This document shows positions 20,205-29,919 of a stretch of 64,000 nucleotides of DNA, one piece after another (positions within the stretch are counted from its first letter, which is position 1; the number at the start of each line of letters is the position of its first letter). The notes under the pieces were generated by a model, which did no database searches, was not told where the DNA came from, and saw only the letters and a program-made list of their open reading frames with translations. This DNA comes from CAYQTL01 sp964420405 (lineage in GTDB: Bacteria; Acidobacteriota; Thermoanaerobaculia; Thermoanaerobaculales; Sulfomarinibacteraceae). The stretch is from contig CAYQTL010000001.1 in NCBI GenBank assembly GCA_964420405.1, positions 62,001 through 126,000 of the forward strand. The letters run 5' to 3'. Both the position numbers and the translations under genes were made by a program.

Positions 20205-20918
20205 ATGGAAGCATACCTCACCGCGAAAGAGGCCGCCGAGTACCTCAAGCTGGCCGAGCGGACGCTCGTCCGGCTCGCCCACGAGGGCAAGATCCCGGGG
20301 GTCAAGATCGGGGGCCAGTGGCGGTTCCGTCGCGCGCTGCTCGACGAGTACCTCGACACGCTCGCCGCCGAGTCGGTGGTGTCGTCGGGTACCGCTCCGG
20401 GACAGGTCATCGACGTCCCGCTCGAAGAGATCCTCACGATCGACCAGATCCTGCCCGACCTCGAGGCTTCCGACCGCAACGAGGTCATCCACACCATGGT
20501 GCGGCACGTCACCTCGCTCGGCCTGGTGAAGGACGAGGCATGGCTCGAAGCAGCCCTTGCCGCGCGTGAGCGCCTGGTCCCCACCGCGGTCCCGGAAGGC
20601 GTCGCCTTCCTGCACGCCCGCCGTCGCGCGGCCGACAAGTTCCCACAGCAGTTCATCGCCCTCGGGCGCTCGAAGGAGGGGGTCGAGTTCGCGTCCCCCG
20701 ACATGGGTCGGACCCAGCTGTTCTTCCTGCTCGCGTTGCGCAACGACGCCCTCCACCTGCGCTGGCTGTCGCGGCTGGCGTGGATCGTCCGCAACCCGGG
20801 ACGGTTGGCGCGGCTGGTCGATGCGGGCTCGGCCGAGGTGATCCACGCGACCCTTCTCGAGGCCGCGGCGAGCCTGCCGGCGTCGCTGCGGCCGACCGGG
20901 AAGCAGGCCGGGCGGTAG
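20205..20918 (+). CDS. Excisionase-type HTH DNA-binding protein fused to a PTS EIIA(Ntr)-like domain
   Basis: The protein has 237 residues. Residues 1-55 form a MerR/excisionase-type winged helix (YLTAKEAAEYLKLAERTLVRLAHEGKIPGVKIGGQWRFRR). Residues ~68-215 match a PTS EIIA type-2 domain (IDQILPDLEASDRNEVIHTMVRHV). The phosphoacceptor region reads EGVAFLHARR; the His is kept although the usual Ile-Pro before it is changed to Phe-Leu. A strong GGGGAGG site precedes the ATG. The architecture suggests a phosphorylation-responsive DNA-binding regulator. No EI, HPr or EIIB genes are near. Which genes it controls is unknown; the neighbours acpP and the P-loop gene are candidates only by position. 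Confidence 0.8.
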   Translation: MEAYLTAKEAAEYLKLAERTLVRLAHEGKIPGVKIGGQWRFRRALLDEYLDTLAAESVVSSGTAPGQVIDVPLEEILTIDQILPDLEASDRNEVIHTMVRHVTSLGLVKDEAWLEAALAARERLVPTAVPEGVAFLHARRRAADKFPQQFIALGRSKEGVEFASPDMGRTQLFFLLALRNDALHLRWLSRLAWIVRNPGRLARLVDAGSAEVIHATLLEAAASLPASLRPTGKQAGR

Positions 20919-21162
20919 GGCGCGGCGACGTCCGAGCTCCGGCGAAGGTCCCCGCGTCCGTGTCCGCCCCCGTGCCCGGCGCGAAAGGTCGAACGTTGAA
21001 CGACGAAGGCGCCGCGGACAGCGGGCGGGTCGTGCTCCCCGCTCCCACCTGCGCCACCTCGGTGCTCGTGACACGAGCTCCCGGCCGCCCGTGGTGCTGC
21101 TTCGTCGCGTCGTGACCGATATCGTGCGTCGCGGACGCGGAGGTACCGGCGGCGGCCCGGCG

Positions 21163-21168
21163 TACAAT
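21163..21168 (+). promoter_or_regulatory. -10 element (TACAAT) for a leaderless ATG start
   Basis: TACAAT ends six bases before ATG 21175, putting the expected start of transcription on the A of the ATG. No Shine-Dalgarno sequence can exist on such an mRNA, and none is seen. Confidence 0.5.
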
Positions 21169-21174
21169 CCTCCC

Positions 21175-21747
21175 ATGAAGATCGCCATGATCGGCAGCCA
21201 CGGGGTCGGCAAGACCACCCTGTGCTACGAGCTCGCCGCCAGGCTGAAGCGCCGCAACGCCGACGTCGAGATGGTCCGCGAGGTGGCCCGGCGGTGCCCC
21301 CTGCCGATCAACCGCGACACCACGGTCGCGGCCCAGGAGTGGATTCTGCACACCCAGATCGCGTGGGAGATCGAGGCGGCGGCTCAGCACGAGGTGGTGC
21401 TGTGCGATCGGTCGGTGCTCGACAACTACTGCTACCTGGTGCACGCGGCGGGCACGCGGCCCGCGCTGGAGCGGTTGCTCGACCACTGGCTGCCGTCCTA
21501 CGACCTGCTGGTGCACGTGCCGATCGTGGGACGGCCGACGTTCGACGGCGTGCGCGCCGTCGACCCCGGCTTCCAGGAGCAGATCGAGCTGCTCCTGGAG
21601 GGCATGGTGGCCGCCCGGGGACTGCGACCCCTGCGGCTCGAGCGGCGCCGGCAGGGCGGCTGGGCCGCCGACATCCTCGACCGCGTGCTGCCGTCGGTGG
21701 AGCCGACGATGCCGCTGTTCCCGGGCGACGAGCCGGAGCTGTCGTGA
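21175..21747 (+). CDS. Small P-loop ATPase/kinase (AAA_28, NadR-like)
   Basis: The protein has 190 residues with Walker A GSHGVGKTT at 7-15 and DRSVLDNYCYL in the middle, which resembles the nucleoside/nucleotide-kinase lid of NadR-type and AAA_28 proteins. A small-molecule kinase is plausible; the substrate is unknown. It appears to be expressed from a leaderless transcript. The longer upstream frame (from 21091) has no support. The amidohydrolase downstream has its own promoter-like sequence, so the two may not form an operon. Confidence 0.7.
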   Translation: MKIAMIGSHGVGKTTLCYELAARLKRRNADVEMVREVARRCPLPINRDTTVAAQEWILHTQIAWEIEAAAQHEVVLCDRSVLDNYCYLVHAAGTRPALERLLDHWLPSYDLLVHVPIVGRPTFDGVRAVDPGFQEQIELLLEGMVAARGLRPLRLERRRQGGWAADILDRVLPSVEPTMPLFPGDEPELS

Positions 21748-21760
21748 GCCCCGTACCTCG

Positions 21761-21790
21761 TTGACGGTGCGCCGGTTGGCGTGTGACGAT
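21761..21790 (+). promoter_or_regulatory. Possible leaderless promoter of the amidohydrolase gene
   Basis: TTGACG (21761-21766), 18-base spacer, GACGAT (21785-21790); the start of transcription would fall on ATG 21797. The -10 match is weak. Confidence 0.35.
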
Positions 21791-21796
21791 GCTCGT

Positions 21797-23134
21797 ATGG
21801 CCGAGGTCGCGGACCTCCGGATCACCAATGGCACGGTGGTCACGATGGACCCTCCCGGAACGGCGACGCGGTCCGACGTGGTGGTGTGCGACGGCCGGAT
21901 CGTGGCGATCGGGGATGCGCGCGACGTGCCCGTGAGGACGACCCTCGACGCGACCGGGGCGGTGGTGCTCCCCGGGCTCGTCCAGGCCCACGTCCACGTC
22001 GTGCAGTCGCTGCTGCGGCACCAGGCCGACGGCCTCGAGCTGCTCGACTGGCTGCGGCTGCGGACCTGGCCGTACGAGGCCTCGCTCGACGGCGACGCGG
22101 TCGAGGCGGCCGCCGAGCTCGGCATCGCCGAGCTGCTGTGCGGCGGCACCACCACCGCGCTCGACTTCGGGACGGTTCGGCACCACGAGCGGGTTCTCGG
22201 AGCGGCCGAGCGGCTCGGCATCCGGCTCGTGTCCGGCAAGACCCACATGGATGCCGGCGAGGGTGTGCCGGCCGCACTGCTGGAGGACCGTGACCGCTCG
22301 CTGGCCGACGCGGAGGCCCTCGGTCGGCGGTGGCACGGCGCCGGCGACGGACGCGTGCGGTACGCGGTGGCGCCGCGGTTCGCCCTGTCCTGCACCTCCG
22401 AGCTGCTAGGCGGCTGCGCCGAGCTGGCGCGCCGCGAGGGATGGCTCCTCCAGACCCATGCCGCCGAGAACCGGGACGAGACCCGCACGGTGCGGGAGGC
22501 GACCGGCCTCGGCACGATCCGCTTCCTCGAGCGGGTCGGCATGCTGGGTCCGGACGTCGTGCTCGCCCACTGCGTCTGGCTCGACGACGACGAGGTCGAC
22601 CTGCTGGCGGCCACCGGGACCTCGGTCTGCCACTGTCCCGGCGCCAACCTCAAGCTGGCGTCGGGAGTCGCCGACGTGCCCAGGCTCCGGGCGGCCGGCA
22701 TCCGGGTCGCGCTCGGGGCCGACGGCCCGCCGTGCAACAACCGGCTGTCCGCGTTCGCCGAGATGTCGCTCGCCGCGACCCTCCACGGCCTGCGCCACGG
22801 GCCGCGGGCGGTCGGCGCCTGGGACGCGCTCGCCATGGCCACCACCACCGGCGCCGACGCGCTCGGCCTCGGCGGCCGGATCGGCGTGCTGCGACCCGGC
22901 GCCGCCGCCGACCTGGTGGTGGTCGACGTTGACGGCTGGTCGTGCCTGCCGGCAGGCGACCCGGCATCCCGGCTGGTGCACGGCGCTGGCGCCGGCGACG
23001 TGCGGCACACGGTGGTGGCCGGCCGGGTGGTGGTGCGCGACGGCGTGCTGACGAGCGCGGATCCGGACGGCATCCGGGAACGGGCGCGGGAGGCGTGGCG
23101 GGCGACGTCCGCCAGAATGGAGGAGGCGGCATGA
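21797..23134 (+). CDS. Amidohydrolase, 5'-deoxyadenosine/S-adenosylhomocysteine deaminase-like
   Basis: This 445-residue metal-dependent deaminase is of the COG0402 (ATZ/TRZ) group. Metal ligands are visible: His65 and His67 in LVQAHVHVVQ, a His in LLQTHAAEN, and Asp in LGADGPPCNN. The segment LELLDWLRLRTWPYEA is characteristic of adenosine-type deaminases of this family rather than guanine deaminase. Likely role: deamination of a purine-nucleoside by-product such as 5'-deoxyadenosine in salvage. Guanine or 8-oxoguanine substrates remain possible. The stop overlaps the next ATG by four bases. Confidence 0.85.
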   Translation: MAEVADLRITNGTVVTMDPPGTATRSDVVVCDGRIVAIGDARDVPVRTTLDATGAVVLPGLVQAHVHVVQSLLRHQADGLELLDWLRLRTWPYEASLDGDAVEAAAELGIAELLCGGTTTALDFGTVRHHERVLGAAERLGIRLVSGKTHMDAGEGVPAALLEDRDRSLADAEALGRRWHGAGDGRVRYAVAPRFALSCTSELLGGCAELARREGWLLQTHAAENRDETRTVREATGLGTIRFLERVGMLGPDVVLAHCVWLDDDEVDLLAATGTSVCHCPGANLKLASGVADVPRLRAAGIRVALGADGPPCNNRLSAFAEMSLAATLHGLRHGPRAVGAWDALAMATTTGADALGLGGRIGVLRPGAAADLVVVDVDGWSCLPAGDPASRLVHGAGAGDVRHTVVAGRVVVRDGVLTSADPDGIRERAREAWRATSARMEEAA

Positions 23135-24009
23135 GGCTGGGATTCGGTCGTCCGCGGTTCGAGCATCTCGACCGCTACCTGGCCAGGAGGGAGTACGACA
23201 AGGCTCTCACCGCCGTCGCCGACGAGCTTCGTCGCAACCCCGCGCAGTTCAACCTGCTGCTTCGGCAGGCGGAGATCCTCGGCCTGGCCGGCGACAAGGA
23301 CCGGGCGGTGGACGTCTACCGCAAGGTGGCGGAGGCGTACGCACGGGAGGGCTTCTTCGCCAAGGCGATCGCGGTCTACAAGAAGGTCGTGCGGCTCGAC
23401 CCCCAGCTCGAGGACGTTCACGCCGAGCTGTCGCGGCTGCTCGAGGAGGAAAGCCGCAGCCACGCCCCGATCTCCGAACGGGTCGCGGTGCGGGCGACGC
23501 CGCCGAGGAACCGCCCGCTCGGTGGCGACGGCGCGCCCCGACCGTCCCCCGGACCGACCGACAAGGAGCGCCGCGCGTCGGCGCTGTTCACCGCCTTCCG
23601 CCACGACGTGCGCGAGGAGATCCTGTCGTCGACCTCGGTGCGCAGCTTCGAGCGGGGCGACGTCATCGTGACCGAGGGCGAGCGCGGCTCGAGCCTCTTC
23701 CTGATCGTGTCCGGCGAGGTCGACGTGTCCACGCGGGGCGACGAGGGCGACCCGCTGCCCCTCGCAGAGCTCGGACCGGGTGACTTCTTCGGCGAGGTGT
23801 CGCTGCTGACCGGCAAGCCGCGGACCGCGACCATCACCGCCCGGTCCTCGGTCACGGCCATCGAGCTCGGCCGGGAGAACGTCGACCGGATCGCCGCGAA
23901 GCACCCCGAGGTCCGAGCGGTGCTCGCCGAGTTCTACGAGCGCCGCGCCCAGGAGACCGTCGAGGCCGTCATCGCCCGGATGCGGGAAGCGTCGGACCGG
24001 ACCGGATGA
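23131..24009 (+). CDS. TPR-type helical protein with C-terminal cyclic nucleotide-binding domain
   Basis: The 292-residue protein starts with helical TPR-like repeats (residues ~10-110, FGRPRFEHLDRYLARREYDKALTAVADEL style) and ends in a Crp-type cNMP-binding domain (~155-275; DVIVTEGERGSSLFLIVSGEVDVS, PGDFFGEVSLLTGKPRTATITA). There is no DNA-binding helix-turn-helix, so it is not a transcription factor. It likely senses a nucleotide and interacts with another protein through the TPR part. It is translationally coupled to the amidohydrolase (ATGA). The key Arg of cAMP-binding phosphate cassettes is present in KPRTATI. Confidence 0.8.
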   Translation: MRLGFGRPRFEHLDRYLARREYDKALTAVADELRRNPAQFNLLLRQAEILGLAGDKDRAVDVYRKVAEAYAREGFFAKAIAVYKKVVRLDPQLEDVHAELSRLLEEESRSHAPISERVAVRATPPRNRPLGGDGAPRPSPGPTDKERRASALFTAFRHDVREEILSSTSVRSFERGDVIVTEGERGSSLFLIVSGEVDVSTRGDEGDPLPLAELGPGDFFGEVSLLTGKPRTATITARSSVTAIELGRENVDRIAAKHPEVRAVLAEFYERRAQETVEAVIARMREASDRTG

Positions 24010-24198
24010 GGACCGCGGGCGGGGCCGATCGGACAGCGGTGGTCATGTCGATCCCGTTCCTCACGGTCCTCCAGCTCCCGGCCGGTTCGCGGCGCGGGGC
24101 GGGCTCGCCCCGGCGTTCGACGGCGGCTCGTCTGCGGGCCGCGGACGACGCCGGAGCCGCACTCCGCCGCCGACGCCGGAGCCTCTCGATGGAACGGC

Positions 24199-24219
24199 TC
24201 GGGATCGGGGCGGGCTCGG
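24199..24219 (+). repeat. Short GGG-tract hexamer element
   Basis: On the plus strand GGGATC, GGGGC, GGGCTC, GG, in the 233-base gap before def. It resembles the reverse complement of the arrays at 38.3 and 45.5 kb, with only three full GGG tracts. The rest of this gap shows nothing recognisable. Confidence 0.4.
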
Positions 24220-24275
24220 AGTCGGAGTAGGCCGCCCCCGGAATGCCCGTGCCCGGCGCGCGATTCCCACACCTG

Positions 24276-24815
24276 ATGGCGCTGCGAGACATCATCCTGT
24301 ACGGCGACCCCCGCCTCGAGGCCGCCAACGCGCCCGTCGAGGTCTTCGGCCGTCCGCTGCGGACGCTCGTCGAGGACCTGCTCGAGACCGGCTGGAAGGC
24401 TCCCGGCCTCGGGCTCGCCGCACCGCAGGTCGGCGTCAACCTGCGAGTCGCCGTCGTCGACCTGTCGGTGGGCAAGGACGCCGCGCAGCAGATCGTGCTG
24501 GCCAACCCGCGGATCGTGGCGACGGCCGGGCGCGCGACCCTCGAGGAGGGCTGCCTCTCGTTCCCCGGTCTGTTCACCTCCATCGAGCGGCCCCGCTCGC
24601 TCGTGGTCCGGGCGCAGGACGCGGACGGCGTGCCCCGCGAGATCGCGGCCGACGGGCTCCTCGCCCAGGCGATCTGCCACGAGGTGGACCACCTCGACGG
24701 CGTCCTCCTCGTGCACCACCTGCGCGGCCTCAAGCGGCGCATGTTCCTCAAGCGGGTGCGGAAGATGCGGGAGCTGGGGGTGTGGGAGACCGCAGGCACC
24801 GCAGAGCTCGTGTGA
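24276..24815 (+). CDS. def: Peptide deformylase
   Basis: It removes the formyl group from nascent protein N-termini. All three family motifs are intact: GLGLAAPQVG (44-53), EGCLSFPG with metal ligand Cys93 (91-98), and HEVDH with both His ligands (135-139). Length from ATG 24276 is 179 residues, usual for Def; an ATG at 24243 would add eleven unconserved residues. No ribosome site is obvious for either start. No fmt gene adjoins it. Confidence 0.95.
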   Translation: MALRDIILYGDPRLEAANAPVEVFGRPLRTLVEDLLETGWKAPGLGLAAPQVGVNLRVAVVDLSVGKDAAQQIVLANPRIVATAGRATLEEGCLSFPGLFTSIERPRSLVVRAQDADGVPREIAADGLLAQAICHEVDHLDGVLLVHHLRGLKRRMFLKRVRKMRELGVWETAGTAELV

Positions 24816-24878
24816 CGACACACGGGTCGGTGAGCGTCCTCGCGGAGCACAGGGTTCCGCGTCGCTCGGGATCGGCGG

Positions 24879-25904
24879 TCACAGGGCGCGGGGAAGGCCC
24901 TGCCTGGGGTTGCCGTCGTACAGCTCGGCGACCGCCCGGGCGGCCCCCTCACCGGCCGGCGACATGACCTTGGGAACGACGATCTGCACCGTGTAGAGGT
25001 GGTCACCGTAGGCTCGGGTCTTGGCACTGCGCACGCCCTTGCCCCGCAGCCGGAAGGTCCTGCCCGAGCTGGTTCCGGGAGGCACCTTGGCGCGGACCGG
25101 TCCGTGGACCGTCCCGACCTCGATCTCCGCCCCCCGGTACGCCTCCGGGAAGGTCACCGGGACGGTGGTGTGGATGTCGTCGCCCTCGCGGCGGAAGAAC
25201 CGGTGGGGCCGCACCCGCACACGGACGTACAGGTCGCCCGCGGCACCCTCGCCCATGCCCTCGCCGCCCTTGCCCGCGACCCGCACACGGGTGCCGTCGG
25301 CGACGCCCTCGGGGATCTTGACCCGCAGCCGCTCGGTCGAGATGACGAGACCCGCGCCGTGGCAGGAGGGGCACGGACGACGGTCGGTCGTCCCCGAGCC
25401 GCCGCAGGTCGCGCACTGGACCTGGCGCTGGACCGGCAGCACGACCGAGGTTCCGCGCACCGCCTCCTCGAAGTCGATCTCGACCGTCGCCTCCTGGTCG
25501 GCGCCGCGGCGCCGCCGCGCCGAGGGGCGCTGGGTGCGGCCGCCGCCGAAGATGTCGCCGAAGATGTCGCCGAGATCCTGGAAGCCGCCCATGTCACCGA
25601 GGTCGACCCGGAAGCCGCCGGCGTCCCGCCAACCGGCCCGTCCGCCGGCCTGCCGCCGGAACGGGTCGAAGTCGGCGCCGGGAACGCCGTCCACGCTGCC
25701 GTAGGTGTCGTACTGGCGACGCCTGTCGGCGTCCGACAGCACCGCATAGGCCTCCTGGATCTCCTTGAACCGCTTCTCGGCGTCCCCGTTGCCCGGGTTC
25801 ACGTCCGGATGGTACTTCCGGGCGAGCCTGCGGTACGCCTTCTTGATTTCCGAGGCGTCGGCGTCACGCGACACGCCGAGCACCTGGTAGTAGTCCGTCG
25901 CCAC
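24879..25904 (-). CDS. dnaJ: DnaJ-family co-chaperone with a single zinc-binding pair
   Basis: The protein has 341 residues. The J domain (1-70) includes the HPD motif (KYHPDVNPG) that stimulates DnaK. A Gly/Phe-rich stretch follows (GDIFGGG). The zinc-finger region has only two CxxCxGxG-like repeats (CATCGGSG and CPSCHGAG) instead of four. The C-terminal substrate-binding domains are present (GDLYVRVRVRPHRFFRREGDDIHTTVPV). It is thus intermediate between DnaJ and CbpA. GTG 25904 is the start: a GGGAGGAG site is close and the protein opens ATDYYQVLGV. It lies divergent from the kinase gene, with an AT-rich island between. Another, canonical DnaJ may exist elsewhere. Confidence 0.85.
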   Translation of the reverse strand: MATDYYQVLGVSRDADASEIKKAYRRLARKYHPDVNPGNGDAEKRFKEIQEAYAVLSDADRRRQYDTYGSVDGVPGADFDPFRRQAGGRAGWRDAGGFRVDLGDMGGFQDLGDIFGDIFGGGRTQRPSARRRRGADQEATVEIDFEEAVRGTSVVLPVQRQVQCATCGGSGTTDRRPCPSCHGAGLVISTERLRVKIPEGVADGTRVRVAGKGGEGMGEGAAGDLYVRVRVRPHRFFRREGDDIHTTVPVTFPEAYRGAEIEVGTVHGPVRAKVPPGTSSGRTFRLRGKGVRSAKTRAYGDHLYTVQIVVPKVMSPAGEGAARAVAELYDGNPRQGLPRAL

Positions 25905-25976
25905 TGTCTCCTCCCGGTCTGCGGGCCGTCGTCGCCGGGTCCGGTCCCCCCGCGGACGACCTGCCGGCACCCGCCG

Positions 25977-26006
25977 GTGAAAAATATGAGCGAGATGCAC
26001 TAAAAT
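25977..26006 (+). promoter_or_regulatory. AT-rich promoter island between dnaJ and the kinase gene
   Basis: GTGAAA, 18-base spacer, TAAAAT on the plus strand in a conspicuously AT-rich 30-base island. A second -10, TAGAAT at 26040-26045, would start transcription near GTG 26053. The same island could serve dnaJ on the other strand, but no CIRCE repeat is seen. Confidence 0.4.
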
Positions 26007-26043
26007 TTCAAGCCCCGGGCAGGTCGTTGGGGCGCGGGGTAGA

Positions 26044-28608
<2,565 letters not shown>

Positions 28609-28725
28609 GCCGCGCCCCGGCGGCCGACGGCGCCACCGGCCCGACCGCCGCGGGAGCTGCCGGTCCGGTTTCCATCCGGGAGCGGGTATCATTCGTGGTG
28701 CCGGCGACTGCCGGCGGGAGGTCCG

Positions 28726-29244
28726 ATGAACCTGAAGGCGCTGTGGAGCCGGCCCGAGACCCGGTTCCTGATCCTGTTCCTGGTCATCCTCGCGGTCAGC
28801 TTCACGGTGATCGCGCTGCGACCGGTCAACGACTCGGTGGTGGTTCCCTACACCGCCTTCGTCGCGCGCATGTCGGCGGTCGTCCTGTCGGTCCTCGGCG
28901 AGGACATCACCGTCGACGGTGTGGTCCTGCGCTCGCCCCGCTTCGCCGTCACCATCTACAACGGCTGCAACGGGCTCATCACCAGCCTGATCTTCGTCTC
29001 CGGAGTGCTCGCCTTCCCGTCCCGTCTGCGTGCCAAGGTGGTGGGAGTGGTCGCCGGCCTGCTCGCCATCCAGGTCATCAACCTGATCCGCATCATTTCC
29101 CTGTTCTACATCGGCATCTTCCTGCCGCAGTTTTTCAACCAGTCGCACGTGTTCATCTGGCAGTCGCTGGTGATCCTCGCCGGCGTCACCCTGTGGGTCG
29201 TGTGGGCGCGGCGCTTCGCGGCGCCTCCGGAGACCGTCGGGTGA
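28726..29244 (+). CDS. xrtH: Exosortase H
   Basis: This polytopic transpeptidase-like enzyme cleaves C-terminal sorting signals of exported proteins at the inner membrane. The 172 residues correspond to the short exosortase H form. The catalytic trio is visible: Cys81 in YNGCNGL, Arg122 in NLIRI, His141 in SHVFIWQ. A GGGAGG site precedes the ATG and a TATCAT -10 lies at 28687-28692. The downstream gene is the usual partner. No IPTL-type CTERM substrate is encoded in this window. Confidence 0.9.
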   Translation: MNLKALWSRPETRFLILFLVILAVSFTVIALRPVNDSVVVPYTAFVARMSAVVLSVLGEDITVDGVVLRSPRFAVTIYNGCNGLITSLIFVSGVLAFPSRLRAKVVGVVAGLLAIQVINLIRIISLFYIGIFLPQFFNQSHVFIWQSLVILAGVTLWVVWARRFAAPPETVG

Positions 29245-29282
29245 GGACGGAAGCCGCACCGGGCGCCGTCGGAGGAGCATAG

Positions 29283-29903
29283 GTGGCCCGGGGTCGCCAG
29301 ACCCCCGGTCAGGCCGACCACTTCGGGCCGTTCCTGCGCCGGCTGCCGCTGACGGTGCTGGTCGCGATGGCGGTATGGCTGCTCGTCCGGCCTGCGCTCG
29401 ACGTGGCGGTGGTGCGGCTCACCGAGGTGCTCGTGCGTTCCTTCGAGTACCCGCGGGTGACGCGGCTCGTGGCGGAGGACCACCGCGCCCAGGTGCGCCG
29501 GGCGGACTTCCGGTCCGACTCCAGGATCCCCACCCTGCCGCTGACCGAGAACCACTTCAACACCATCGTCCTGCTCGCGCTCTACCTGGCGCTGCCACGT
29601 CCGTTCTCGCGCCGCCAGCTGGAGCGGCTGTTCATGGGCTGGGCGGTGCTGTACCTGACGCAGACGCTGAACCTGGTGTTCCACGTCAAGAGCCTGTACG
29701 CCATCGGCCTCGGCGAGTGGAGCCAGCAGCACTACTCCGACCTGGCGCGCAACGTCTACGGGTTCTGGCGCTACTTCACCGACCTGCCGGGCCGGTTCTC
29801 GTTTCCGTTCCTGATCTGGCTCGGCTTCAACTGGGACCACGTGGTGGCGCTGGTCGGGGCGGCACGCCCCGCCGGCGGTGACGAGCGCCCTGGGCCGGGC
29901 TGA
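29283..29903 (+). CDS. Exosortase H-associated membrane protein
   Basis: The 206-residue protein has a TM segment near residues 22-40 and further hydrophobic segments at ~92-105, 115-135 and 172-190. A conserved-looking LPLTENHFNTIVLLALYLALP segment precedes the second. GTG start with GGAGGAG 5 bases before. It follows xrtH after 38 bases, the position where I recall an exosortase-H-associated protein in other genomes. Function is not established; a role as exosortase partner is inferred from context only. Confidence 0.6.
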   Translation: MARGRQTPGQADHFGPFLRRLPLTVLVAMAVWLLVRPALDVAVVRLTEVLVRSFEYPRVTRLVAEDHRAQVRRADFRSDSRIPTLPLTENHFNTIVLLALYLALPRPFSRRQLERLFMGWAVLYLTQTLNLVFHVKSLYAIGLGEWSQQHYSDLARNVYGFWRYFTDLPGRFSFPFLIWLGFNWDHVVALVGAARPAGGDERPGPG

Positions 29904-29919
29904 GGACGGCCGCAACCGG

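Noticed and set aside
25977..26006. Possible CIRCE/HrcA heat-shock operator upstream of dnaJ
   Set aside because: The AT-rich island lacks the 9-bp inverted repeat of CIRCE; only promoter-like boxes are present.
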